From assembly GCF_913063425.1 (NCBI RefSeq), contig NZ_CAJXYK010000001.1, forward strand, positions 1 to 64,000: a stretch of 64,000 nt of DNA, read 5' to 3'. Shown here piece by piece: positions 54,590 through 63,361 of this stretch; position 1 is the first letter of the stretch; every line of letters begins with the position of its first letter. Position numbers and translations under genes: made by a program. The DNA comes from an uncultured Thiohalocapsa sp. GTDB lineage: Bacteria; Pseudomonadota; Gammaproteobacteria; Chromatiales; Chromatiaceae. The notes under the pieces were generated by a model. The model was not told the DNA's origin, ran no database searches, and saw only the letters and a program-made list of their open reading frames with translations.

Positions 54590-54777
54590 GTACCCGGTAG
54601 GGCCTCGTGTTGTGGCCGGTGGTGGACCAGTTCCCGCTGTCGCGCCCGGCGTTTTCCACGATTGTTGCGGGTATACTGGCGGGGCGTTCGTCGCGGCTCG
54701 CGTCGCCGGCGCCCGCCCCAATCTTCTCCGGCAATGGCTCACCACCAACCGGCCGCAGCGGCCGTTCAGGAGTCCCC

Positions 54778-55710
54778 ATGGACATCGCCCAGGCGAACGA
54801 GGAATTCGGCATTGCCGGTGTGCTCAGCATCTGCGCCGGCAAAGGCGGCTTCCCGCTGATCTGCATCGACAACGAGCACGCCCGCGCGGAGGTCTCCGCC
54901 TACGCCGGGCAGGTGCTCTCCTACCGGCCGGAGACGCAGGCGCACGACCTGCTTTTCGTCAGCGAGCATGCCCATTTCCAGCCCGGCAAGGCCATCAAGG
55001 GCGGCATTCCGGTGTGCTGGCCCTGGTTCGGGCCGGACCCGGAGGGCAGGGGCCGGCCGGACCACGGCTTCGTGCGCGCGCGGAATTGGCGGCTGCTCGC
55101 CACCGAGTCCATGGTGGACGGCGCCACGCGGCTGCGGCTCGGCTGTCGTGACGACGAGGCGAGCCGCGCGCTCTGGCCGCACGCCTTCGCGCTGGAAGTG
55201 GAGGTGACCGTCGGCGCCACGCTCGGCGTCGCGCTCATCACCCGCAACACGGGCGATGCGCCGGTGACCATCACCCAGGCGCTGCACACCTATTTCAGGG
55301 TCGGCGACGTACGCCGCGCGCAGGTGCTGGGCCTGGCCGGCCACGAGTACATCGACAAGGTTGCCCGCGCCGAGCCCGCGGCGCCGGGGCAGGTGGATGT
55401 GCGCATCAAGCAGTCCGGCCCCATCAATTTCGACGGGCCGGTGAACCGTATCTACCTCGACACCACGGAGCGACTGGTCATCGACGACCCGGCGCTCGGC
55501 CGGCAGATCCAGATCGACCGTGATGGCAGCGCTTCCGCCGTGGTCTGGAACCCCTGGATCGAGCAGTCCCGGCAGATGGGAGACTTCGGCGACGAGGAGT
55601 ACTTGCGTATGCTCTGTGTCGAGACCACCAACGCCGCCGCGGACGCCGTCACCATCGCCCCCGGTGCCAGCCATCGGCTGGCGAGCCGTTACGGCATCCT
55701 GCATGACTGA
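54778..55710 (+). CDS. D-hexose-6-phosphate mutarotase (YeaD-like)
   Basis: A 310-residue aldose-1-epimerase-fold enzyme that interconverts anomers of glucose 6-phosphate and similar sugars. AIKGGIPVCWPWFGP and DHGFVRARNWRL contain the sugar- and phosphate-binding residues; QALHTYFRVGDV carries the catalytic His. The Glu base is probably in MLCVETTNA. AGGAG at 54769-54773 supports the ATG 54778 start. It overlaps glnE by 8 bases, so the two are likely co-transcribed. Confidence 0.9.
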   Translation: MDIAQANEEFGIAGVLSICAGKGGFPLICIDNEHARAEVSAYAGQVLSYRPETQAHDLLFVSEHAHFQPGKAIKGGIPVCWPWFGPDPEGRGRPDHGFVRARNWRLLATESMVDGATRLRLGCRDDEASRALWPHAFALEVEVTVGATLGVALITRNTGDAPVTITQALHTYFRVGDVRRAQVLGLAGHEYIDKVARAEPAAPGQVDVRIKQSGPINFDGPVNRIYLDTTERLVIDDPALGRQIQIDRDGSASAVVWNPWIEQSRQMGDFGDEEYLRMLCVETTNAAADAVTIAPGASHRLASRYGILHD

Positions 55711-58639
55711 CGCCCCCGGCCAGGGCCGCGGTGCCGAGATGCGCCCGGCGGATGCAGACAGCCCTGCGGACGCCGATACGCCGGCGGAGCGGCACTGGGT
55801 GCAGTGGTGCGAGTGGGCCAAGGCGCATGACTTCGCAGTGCCGGACGACCCGGACTTCCGCGCCGCCCGGCAGCAGGTCTGGGCCGGCAGCGAGTTTGCG
55901 GCCCTCACCGCGGCGCGCTCGCCGGAGACGCTTGCCCGGCTCATTGCCGACGCGGCGCTGACCAATGCGCCCGCCGACGGCGAGCTGGACGGCCTGCTCG
56001 CCAAGGCGCTGGAGCCGCTCTTTCCGGATGTCCCTGACGAGCCCGGCCTGGCCCGGTCCCTGCGCCGCTTCCGCCGCACACAGATGCTGCGCATCGTCTG
56101 GCGCGACCTCGCCGGTTGGGCGAGCCTGGACGAGACGCTGGAAAGCCTCTCGGCGCTGGCGGACACCTGCGTGCAGCGGGCGCTGGACCTGCTCACCGCC
56201 TGGACCGAGGCCGAGCTCGGCGTGCCCGAGGATGCGCAGGGTCGCCGCCAGCGCCTGCTGGTGCTCGGCATGGGTAAGCTCGGCGCCCGCGAGCTCAACA
56301 TGAGCTCCGATATCGACCTGATCTTCGCCTTCCCGCACACCGGCGAGACCCGCGGCGGCCCCCGCCCCCTCACCAACGAGCAGTTCTTCACCCGGCTCGG
56401 TCAGCGCCTGGTGCAGGCCCTGGACCAGGTGACGGTGGACGGCTTCGTGTTCCGCGTGGACACCCGGCTGCGGCCCTTCGGCAGCGCCGGGCCGCTCGCC
56501 ATGAGCTTCGATGCCCTGGAGGGCTACTACCACGCCCAGGCCCGGGAATGGGAGCGTTACGCCATGACCAAGGCGCGGGTGGTGGCGGGGCCGCCGGGCC
56601 CGGCGGCGGCCTTGACGGCGATGCTGCGGCCCTTCGTCTACCGGCGTTATCTGGACTTCGGCGCCATCGAGTCCCTGCGCTCGCTCAAGGTCATGATCGC
56701 CCGCGAGCTCAAGCGCAAGGGTATGGAGCACGACATCAAGCTCGGCCCCGGCGGCATCCGCGAGATCGAGTTCATCGGTCAGTCCTTCCAGCTGATCCGC
56801 GGCGGCCGTGACCCGGACCTGCGCATCCGCCCCATCCAGCCGGTGCTGAAGCGCCTCGGCGAGAAGGGCCTGCTGAGCGCCATCGACGTGGCGGCGCTGA
56901 CCTCCGCCTATCGCTTCCTCAGGCTCACCGAGAACCGCCTTCAGGCCTGGCAGGACCGCCAGACCCACAGGCTGCCCGAGAAGCCCGAGGCCCGGCAGCG
57001 GCTCGCGCGCAGCATGGGCTTCGAGGACTGGCCGGCCTTCGCCGCCGTGCTCGAGGCCCACCGCGGGCGGGTGCAGCGCTGCTTCGAGGCCATTTTCGCC
57101 GAGCCCGGCGGCGGTGAGCATGCGCTCGCGTCGCTGTGGAGCCGGCAGCCGGACCCGCCCGAGGCGGAGCGGCTGCTCGGGGAGCACGGCTTCCAGGCGC
57201 CCGCGGACGCAGCGGCGGCCCTGGCGCACTTCCGCGACGCCGCCGTGCGCCGCGGCCTCAGCGCCCGGGCCGCCGAGCGCCTGGACCACGTGGTGCCGGC
57301 GCTGCTCGCCACCGTCGCCGAGTGCGGCGACCCGGACCTGGCCCTGCCGCGGGTGCTGCGGGTGCTGGAGTCGGTGCTCGGGCGCACGGCCTATCTGGCG
57401 CTGCTCGCGGAGCACCCGGACGTGCTGCGCCAGCTGGTGACACTGAGCGCCAAGAGCCCCTGGTTTGCCGAGCGCACGGCGAAGCAGCCGCTGCTGCTGG
57501 ACGAGCTCCTGGACCCGCGTCGGCTCTACGAGCCCCTGCGGCGCGCGGATCTGGAGCAGGAGCTGGACCTGCTGCTCGGCACCGTCGGCGAGGACGACCT
57601 GGAGCAGCGCATGGAGCGCCTGCGCCAGTTCGTGCAGGGCAACAAGCTGCGCACCGCGGCGGCGGACATCACCGGTATGATCCCGCTCATGGTGGTGAGC
57701 GACTACCTGACGGAGATCGCCGAGGTGGCCACGGAGCGCAGCCTCGCCATCGCCTTCTGCGATCTCAGCCGGCGCCACGGCCTGCCGCCCGGCACCGAGC
57801 TGACCCATCCCGGCATGCTGGTGCTGGGCTACGGCAAGCTCGGCGGCATCGAGCTCGGCTACAACTCCGACCTGGACCTGGTGTTTCTCTATGACGAGGC
57901 GCTGTCGCAGGAGGCCACCACGCCCACGGCGGACGATCAGCGCAGCGTCAGCGGCAGCCAGTTCTACGTGCGCCTGGCCCAGCGCATCATCCATATCATG
58001 ACCACGCCGACCTACTCCGGTGTGCTCTACGAGATCGACGCCCGCCTGCGCCCGGACGGCGACAAGGGCATGATCGCGCGCACCCTGGCCTCCTTCGCGG
58101 GCTATCAGCGCAACGAGGCCTGGACCTGGGAGCACCAGGCCCTGGTGCGTGCGCGCCCGGTGGCCGGCGATGCCAGGCTCGCCGAGCGCTTCCGGGAGAT
58201 CCGCGCAGAGATCCTGCGGCTGCCGCGGGAGCCGGATGAGCTGCGCAGCCGGGTGCGGGACATGCGTGCCAAGATGCGGGCGAGCCTCGACAAGAGCCGC
58301 CGCGGAGAGTCGGACGCCCCCGGGCGCTTCGATCTCAAGCAGGGCGCTGGTGGTATTGCCGACATCGAGTTCATTGTTCAATATTCGGTGCTGCGCTGGG
58401 CGGCGGAGTACCAGGAGCTCACGGTCTGGACCGACAACGTACGCCTGCTGGAGACGCTCGACCGGCTCGCGCTGTTGCCCGGCCACGCGGCACAGGAGCT
58501 CACCGACGCCTACAAGGCCCTGCGCGCGGCCTACCACCGCAATGCCCTTCAAGACTCCCCCGGTCTGGTGGCGGACACGGAGCTGCGGCACGAGCGTGAG
58601 GCCGTGACCCGGCTCTGGCAGGCGGTGATGGAGGACTGA
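55703..58639 (+). CDS. glnE: Bifunctional glutamine synthetase adenylyl-transferase/removase
   Basis: A 978-residue enzyme that adenylylates glutamine synthetase when glutamine is high and removes AMP when it is low. Two nucleotidyltransferase domains are seen: the deadenylylase one with GMGKLGARELNMSSDIDLIF (about 188-207), and the adenylylase one with GYGKLGGIELGYNSDLDLVF (about 707-726). GlnE-type linker blocks follow each (GPGGIREIEFIGQSFQL and KQGAGGIADIEFIVQY). The first 25 residues are non-conserved. The start at 55703 overlaps the mutarotase. Confidence 0.96.
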   Translation: MTDAPGQGRGAEMRPADADSPADADTPAERHWVQWCEWAKAHDFAVPDDPDFRAARQQVWAGSEFAALTAARSPETLARLIADAALTNAPADGELDGLLAKALEPLFPDVPDEPGLARSLRRFRRTQMLRIVWRDLAGWASLDETLESLSALADTCVQRALDLLTAWTEAELGVPEDAQGRRQRLLVLGMGKLGARELNMSSDIDLIFAFPHTGETRGGPRPLTNEQFFTRLGQRLVQALDQVTVDGFVFRVDTRLRPFGSAGPLAMSFDALEGYYHAQAREWERYAMTKARVVAGPPGPAAALTAMLRPFVYRRYLDFGAIESLRSLKVMIARELKRKGMEHDIKLGPGGIREIEFIGQSFQLIRGGRDPDLRIRPIQPVLKRLGEKGLLSAIDVAALTSAYRFLRLTENRLQAWQDRQTHRLPEKPEARQRLARSMGFEDWPAFAAVLEAHRGRVQRCFEAIFAEPGGGEHALASLWSRQPDPPEAERLLGEHGFQAPADAAAALAHFRDAAVRRGLSARAAERLDHVVPALLATVAECGDPDLALPRVLRVLESVLGRTAYLALLAEHPDVLRQLVTLSAKSPWFAERTAKQPLLLDELLDPRRLYEPLRRADLEQELDLLLGTVGEDDLEQRMERLRQFVQGNKLRTAAADITGMIPLMVVSDYLTEIAEVATERSLAIAFCDLSRRHGLPPGTELTHPGMLVLGYGKLGGIELGYNSDLDLVFLYDEALSQEATTPTADDQRSVSGSQFYVRLAQRIIHIMTTPTYSGVLYEIDARLRPDGDKGMIARTLASFAGYQRNEAWTWEHQALVRARPVAGDARLAERFREIRAEILRLPREPDELRSRVRDMRAKMRASLDKSRRGESDAPGRFDLKQGAGGIADIEFIVQYSVLRWAAEYQELTVWTDNVRLLETLDRLALLPGHAAQELTDAYKALRAAYHRNALQDSPGLVADTELRHEREAVTRLWQAVMED

Positions 58640-58656
58640 AGCCGGCGTGGCCGCGG

Positions 58657-58672
58657 GCCGACCCGGGTCGGC
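58657..58672 (+). terminator. Perfect palindrome after glnE
   Basis: GCCGACCCGGGTCGGC is a perfect 16-base palindrome 18 bases after the glnE stop. It begins and ends like the dispersed REP core. No T-run follows, so it may be a REP variant or a transcript-end structure. Confidence 0.4.
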
Positions 58673-58751
58673 GTTCCCGGTCCCGGCCGTGCGACGCGTG
58701 CGCCGCGACCCGTGCGCGGGCACGGATCTTATCTTGCAGGAGTAACAAACT

Positions 58752-59672
58752 ATGACGATGGCCGACCGCGACGGCGTGATCTGGCACGACGGCGAGCTGG
58801 TGGACTGGCGTGAGGCCAAGACGCATGTGCTCACCCACACGCTGCACTATGGCATGGGCGTGTTCGAGGGTGTCCGCGCCTACGCCACCGAGCGCGGCCC
58901 GGCCATATTCCGCCTGGAAGACCACACCAGGCGGCTCTTCAACTCCGCCCACATCCTGGGCATGCGCCTGCCCTATGACCAGGCGACGCTGAACGCAGCC
59001 CAGCGCGCTGCCGTGCGCGAGAACGGGCTCGAATCCGCGTATATCCGGCCCATGTTCTACTACGGACCGGAGGGCATGGGCCTGCGCGCAGACAACCTGG
59101 CGGTGCACTGCATCGTCGCCGCCTGGCACTGGGGCAGCTACCTGGGCGAGGAGAGCATCAAGCACGGCATCCGCATCAAGGTGTCGTCCTTCACCCGCCA
59201 CCACGTGAACATCACCATGTGCCGGGCCAAGGCCAACGGTAACTACATGAACTCCATGATGGCCCTGCAGGAGGCGCTGCGCGACGGCTACGACGAGGCG
59301 CTGCTGCTGGACGCAGAGGGCTATGTCATGGAGGGCAGCGGCGAGAATGTGTTCATCGTCCGCGACGGCGTGCTCTACACGCCGGACCTCACCTCGGCGC
59401 TGGACGGCATCACCCGCAAGACCGTCATGACACTGGCGGCGGAGATGGGCCTGGACGTGGTCGAAAAGCGCATCACCCGGGACGAGGTCTACATCGCCGA
59501 CGAGGCCTTCTTCACCGGCACCGCCGCTGAGGTGACCCCCATCCGCGAGGTGGACGGCCGTGCCATCGGCAGCGGCACCCGGGGGCCTGTCACCGAGCGC
59601 CTGCAGACCAAATACTTCGACGTGGTGCACGGGCGCAGCCCTGAGCACCTGCACTGGCTGACACCGGTCTGA
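58752..59672 (+). CDS. ilvE: Branched-chain amino acid aminotransferase
   Basis: A 306-residue class IV PLP aminotransferase that makes valine, isoleucine and leucine from their keto acids. The PLP lysine is Lys160 in CRAKANGNYMNS. THTLHYGMGVFEGVRAY and GYVMEGSGENVFIVRDG are family blocks, and LDGITRKTVMTLA is near the C-terminus. The length fits E. coli IlvE. It follows glnE and precedes the zf-CHCC gene, an order seen in other gammaproteobacteria. Confidence 0.96.
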   Translation: MTMADRDGVIWHDGELVDWREAKTHVLTHTLHYGMGVFEGVRAYATERGPAIFRLEDHTRRLFNSAHILGMRLPYDQATLNAAQRAAVRENGLESAYIRPMFYYGPEGMGLRADNLAVHCIVAAWHWGSYLGEESIKHGIRIKVSSFTRHHVNITMCRAKANGNYMNSMMALQEALRDGYDEALLLDAEGYVMEGSGENVFIVRDGVLYTPDLTSALDGITRKTVMTLAAEMGLDVVEKRITRDEVYIADEAFFTGTAAEVTPIREVDGRAIGSGTRGPVTERLQTKYFDVVHGRSPEHLHWLTPV

Positions 59673-59959
59673 CCCGGCAGCGCCGGCTTACGGAGCCCGC
59701 GCCACGGCCGGAGCAGGGCCTGCCCGGTATGTGCGCCGGCCTTCGTGGCACCGCCAGGATCACGGAGACCGTGGATAACGGTTCATGCCTGCGGTGGATG
59801 TGCTTCGCTGGTCCACGCTGCTGCGGCAACGTCTGAGGTGTTCTGGAAGCATTGCTGAGCCCCGGGCGCTCTGCAGCGCTGCCGAATCGGCCATGAGCCT
59901 CCGGTGACGGGCATCCGCCTCCCAACAACATTGCTGTACACCGTCAAGGAGCCCGACCC
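59673..59959. other. 287-base gap between ilvE and the zinc-finger gene
   Basis: No convincing gene, tRNA or strong promoter is seen. AAGGAG at 59947-59952 is a good ribosome-binding site for the following ATG at 59960. Confidence 0.4.
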
Positions 59960-60190
59960 ATGCTGAAGTCGAGACGTGACCGCACGCCCGAGCCCGCGCC
60001 GCCGCCGCCGGCGGCCGCCGAGCCGACGGTGCGCACCGTCACCCGCAAGGACCTGCCGCTGTCCTGCCCCATGCCGGACGCCGAGGTCTGGAACATGCAC
60101 CCGCGGGTCTATCTGCCCATCGAGGATGATCCCAAGCACGAGGCGACCTGTCCTTATTGTGGGGCGAGGTATAAGTTGAGTGACCAGTGA
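59960..60190 (+). CDS. zf-CHCC zinc-finger domain protein
   Basis: A 76-residue protein. After a Pro/Ala-rich leader, the CHCC zinc-finger family block is LPLSCPMPDAEVWNMHPRVY followed by ATCPYCGARYKL. The likely ligands are Cys39, His47 and the two Cys of CPYC. Proteins of this family resemble the NDUFS6 accessory fragment of complex I. In many gammaproteobacteria it is next to ilvE and lipopolysaccharide genes; here a DEAD-box helicase follows instead. Confidence 0.85.
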   Translation: MLKSRRDRTPEPAPPPPAAAEPTVRTVTRKDLPLSCPMPDAEVWNMHPRVYLPIEDDPKHEATCPYCGARYKLSDQ

Positions 60191-60279
60191 CCAGTGACTA
60201 GCGGACAGTTACGAGGATCGAGGGGCTGAGCGCTGGCTGCCTCTCGCCTCGACACTCGCTCCGCGAAACTCAGCAGACA

Positions 60280-61662
60280 ATGACTACCGAAGCCTCCGCC
60301 GCTGAGACCAACGACTTCGCGTCGCTCGACCTGGCCGAGCCGCTGCAGCGCGGCATCGCCAAGGCGGGCTTCGCGGCGCCGACGCCGGTGCAGGCGGCGG
60401 TGATCCCGGCGGCGCTGGAGGGTCGGGATCTGATGGCCGCCGCGGCCACCGGCTCCGGCAAGACGGCGGCCTTTCTGCTGCCCGTCATGCAGCGGCTGCT
60501 GGAGTCGCCGGCGCCGCGGGCCGGCACCCGGGCGCTGGTGCTGGTGCCGACGCGGGAGCTGGCCTATCAGGTGCTGGATCATTTCCACGCCGTCGGCAGT
60601 TACACGCGGCTTACGGCCGCCGCCATCGTCGGCGGCGACCCGCGCAACCACCAGGTGAATGCGCTGCGGCGCAACCCGGAGATCCTCATCGCCACGCCGG
60701 GACGGATACGCGAGCACCTGGAGACGGGGGAGGCGGACCTCACCGACCTCGCCTTCCTGGTGCTGGACGAGGCGGACCGCATGCTCGACATGGGGCTCGT
60801 CGAGGACGTACTCGCCATCATCGACCAGGCGCCTGCGACCCGGCAGTCCATGCTGTTCTCCGCGACCCTGCACCGTCGCGGCGTGCCGGAGATGGCGCAG
60901 CACCTGCTGCGGGAGCCGCTCAGCATCACGCTCGACCATCACCGCAACGCGCACCCGGACATCGACCATCAGGTGATCCTGGGCGATGACGCAGCACACA
61001 AGGCGCGGCTGCTGCACCGGCTGCTGTCGGAGGCGGACTACGACCGCGCCCTGGTGTTCACCAACACCCGTGCCGGCGCCGAGCAGGCGGCGGCGCGGCT
61101 CGCGGACCTCGACATCCGCTGCGCCGTGCTGCACGGGGAGCTGGACCAGCGCGAGCGCAAGCGCGTCATGGGCCTGTTCCGCGACGGCAGCGTGGCGGTG
61201 CTGGTGGCGAGCGATGTCGCCGCCCGCGGGCTCGACGTGCCCGGCGTGGAGCTGGTGGTGAACCTGGACGTGCCCCGCAGCGGCGACGACTATCTGCACC
61301 GCAGCGGCCGCACCGGTCGCGCCGGGCGCCGCGGGCTCACGATGAGCCTGGTGAGTGCGCCCGAATGGAACCGCATGGAGGGCATCGGCCGCTACCTGGG
61401 CCTGGAGCTTGAGAGCCGGGTGCTGCCGGGGCTGGAGGCCCGCTTCCAGGGCGCGCCCAGGCGGCGCAAGCCCGCCAAAAAGACAGCGGCCGGCAGGAAG
61501 CACCATGCCACCGCCGCCAAGCCCAAGGGCAAGGCCGCCGCGAAGCCCAAGCTGCGCGAGCGCGACCGCAAGAACATCGGCAAGCGCCGCCAGCCGTCCG
61601 CCAAGGCCGTGCCGGGACAGGGCGTCGAGGCGGGCTTCGAGCCGCCCAAGCGGCGGCCTTGA
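60280..61662 (+). CDS. DEAD-box RNA helicase
   Basis: A 460-residue ATP-dependent RNA helicase. The Q motif region is FAAPTPVQAAVIPAALEGRD, Walker A is ATGSGKTAAF, motif Ib is ATPGRIREHLE, motif II is DEAD, motif III is SATL and motif VI is HRSGRTGRAGR. The C-terminal 90 residues are very Lys/Arg-rich, a likely RNA-binding tail. It is RhlE/SrmB-like; the exact target is unknown. Confidence 0.92.
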   Translation: MTTEASAAETNDFASLDLAEPLQRGIAKAGFAAPTPVQAAVIPAALEGRDLMAAAATGSGKTAAFLLPVMQRLLESPAPRAGTRALVLVPTRELAYQVLDHFHAVGSYTRLTAAAIVGGDPRNHQVNALRRNPEILIATPGRIREHLETGEADLTDLAFLVLDEADRMLDMGLVEDVLAIIDQAPATRQSMLFSATLHRRGVPEMAQHLLREPLSITLDHHRNAHPDIDHQVILGDDAAHKARLLHRLLSEADYDRALVFTNTRAGAEQAAARLADLDIRCAVLHGELDQRERKRVMGLFRDGSVAVLVASDVAARGLDVPGVELVVNLDVPRSGDDYLHRSGRTGRAGRRGLTMSLVSAPEWNRMEGIGRYLGLELESRVLPGLEARFQGAPRRRKPAKKTAAGRKHHATAAKPKGKAAAKPKLRERDRKNIGKRRQPSAKAVPGQGVEAGFEPPKRRP

Positions 61663-61709
61663 GGCGGCCCGCGCTCGCCGTCGCCGCATGCCGCAGGAGA
61701 CCACAGCCA

Positions 61710-62507
61710 ATGACGCACAGCTTCGACTCAGGTAAGCGTTCCGCCGACGGGCTCCTGCACCAGCTCACCGCACCGCTGCGGCTGGCGCTGGAGGCCCGCG
61801 CCCCCTGGGAGCTCGGCGCCGGCATCGCCGCCCAGCCGCTCCTCAACACAGCGCCCAAGGGCGACGGCCACCCGGTGCTGGTGCTGCCGCTCATGTTCGG
61901 CAGCGACCTCAACACCCTGCCGCTGCGGACCTTTCTGTCCGGCCGCGGCTATGCCGTATCCGCCTGGGGACAGGGGGTGAACCTCGGCCCGCGCGCCGGC
62001 GTGTTCGACGCCTGCCGCCGGCGGCTCGCCGAGCTCGCCGAAGGCCAGAGCCGAACGGTCAGCCTGGTGGGCTGGAGCCTCGGCGGCCTCTACGCTCGGG
62101 CATTGGCGCTGGCGGCGCCCGCCGAGGTCCGACAGGTGATTTGCGTCGGCACCCCCATCGGCGCAGAGCCGCGGCCGGTGGACCTCTGGCGCACCTACGA
62201 GCGCCTCACCGGCGATACCATGGGCCTGCCCCCGGGGCTCGACGCCCTGCACGGCCCGCTGCCCGTCCCCGCCACCAGCATCTACAGCCGCACCGACGGT
62301 ATCGTGCCCTGGCATCAGAGCCTGGAGCCCGCCGGCCCGCGCGCCGAGAGCATCGAGGTGGAGTCGAGCCACCTCGGCCTGGGTGTCCACCCGCTCACCC
62401 TGTACGCAGTGGCGGACCGCCTCGCACAGCCCGCGCAGGTCTGGCGGCCCTTCCGCCCCGAGGGCATGCTCGGCTGGCTCTACCCCAAGCCCGCCGCCGC
62501 CACCTGA
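61710..62507 (+). CDS. Alpha/beta hydrolase
   Basis: A 265-residue alpha/beta hydrolase. The nucleophile elbow is LVGWSLGGLYAR, the catalytic acid may be Asp in YSRTDGIVPW and the histidine is in ESSHLGLGVHP. The strand HPVLVLPLMFGSDLNT leads to the oxyanion region. The substrate is unknown; triacylglycerol- or polyester-acting enzymes are possible. It lies 47 bases after the DEAD-box gene on the same strand. Confidence 0.85.
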   Translation: MTHSFDSGKRSADGLLHQLTAPLRLALEARAPWELGAGIAAQPLLNTAPKGDGHPVLVLPLMFGSDLNTLPLRTFLSGRGYAVSAWGQGVNLGPRAGVFDACRRRLAELAEGQSRTVSLVGWSLGGLYARALALAAPAEVRQVICVGTPIGAEPRPVDLWRTYERLTGDTMGLPPGLDALHGPLPVPATSIYSRTDGIVPWHQSLEPAGPRAESIEVESSHLGLGVHPLTLYAVADRLAQPAQVWRPFRPEGMLGWLYPKPAAAT

Positions 62508-62515
62508 CGCCCGCC

Positions 62516-62608
62516 AGCAAAAAACGGGCACAGAAAACGGGGACGGTATACTGATTTCAAGTCGGTCCGATAACACGGGGACGATAACACGGGGACGGTA
62601 ACCTTAAC
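62516..62608 (+). repeat. GGGGACGGTATACTGATT repeat cluster
   Basis: This stretch has repeated ACGGGGACG units (at about 62533, 62575 and 62590) and the RAYT-associated-type string GGGGACGGTATACTGATT at 62537-62555. The same kind of string is at 92-116. No transposase gene is present, so these may be solitary remnants. A CCCCAGG heptamer run follows at 62716-62742. Confidence 0.55.
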
Positions 62609-62751
62609 CATGGGTCCGAGCTGCGTCTCGGGTCGCCCGCCACCGCTGTGCGCAGTGGCGGGCAACCGTGGCGATCCCGGCGCACCCACCGGCGCCGCCG
62701 ACCCCAGGCGCCATGCCCCAGGCCCCAGGCCCCAGGCCCCAGTCCTGCGAC

Positions 62752-63300
62752 ATGCGCACCAGCGACACCGATCCCATCCGCATCGATGCGGTCGCCCTGC
62801 CGAGTGGAGGGCGCATCGGACTTACTTTCTGTCCGGGCAAGCGCGATCCCCATGGGAGCGGCGGCGGCTGGTGGCGGGACCTGGACACGGACCTGGATGC
62901 GCTGCACGCCGCGGGCACCCGGGCCCTGGTCTGTCTGCTGGAGCCACATGAGCTGACGCTGCTCGCAGTGCCGGCGCTGCCGGATGCCGTGCGGTCCCGG
63001 GGCATGGCCTTCCTGCACCTGCCCATCCGCGATGTGGACGTGCCGGATGCACGCTTCGAGCGAGCCTGGCCGCAGTCGGCCGCCGCGCTCAAGGCGCGAC
63101 TGGTGCGGGGCGAGCTGGTGGTGGTGCACTGCCGTGGCGGGCTCGGGCGCAGCGGACTGGTGGCGGCGCGGCTGTTGACGGAGATGGGCGTCTCACCGCA
63201 GGCGGCCATTGCACGGGTGCGGGCGGTGCGCCCGGGTGCCATCGAGACCCACGCGCAAGCCGCCCATGTGCTTGACCGCGCCACCGGCGGTGGCCACTGA
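62752..63300 (+). CDS. Dual-specificity phosphatase-like protein (CDKN3-type)
   Basis: A 182-residue phosphatase of the Cys-dependent family. The P-loop is HCRGGLGRSG with Cys127 and Arg133; the general acid is probably Asp in PIRDVDVPD. The N-terminal strand (GRIGLTFCPGKRD) and VCLLEPHEL are like the cyclin-dependent-kinase-inhibitor-3 domain group in bacteria. The target is unknown. The start at 62752 follows a CCCCAGG microsatellite; the open frame upstream runs through that repeat and is not expected to be coding. Confidence 0.85.
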   Translation: MRTSDTDPIRIDAVALPSGGRIGLTFCPGKRDPHGSGGGWWRDLDTDLDALHAAGTRALVCLLEPHELTLLAVPALPDAVRSRGMAFLHLPIRDVDVPDARFERAWPQSAAALKARLVRGELVVVHCRGGLGRSGLVAARLLTEMGVSPQAAIARVRAVRPGAIETHAQAAHVLDRATGGGH

Positions 63301-63361
63301 GCCACGCGGTTTGCTGCCCGCCGAAGGGAACGATGCAGCGGCCGTGCAGTCCGTCGCAGCT

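Noticed and set aside
55649-58840. A 1063-residue frame antisense to glnE
   Set aside because: It mirrors glnE codons, has Gln/His/Arg-biased composition and no recognisable domain.
59673-59959. tRNA or small RNA gene
   Set aside because: No cloverleaf, acceptor-end pairing or TTCRA-type loop was found.
62668-62751. N-terminal extension of the phosphatase
   Set aside because: It would be coded by the CCCCAGG microsatellite and is not like other family members.
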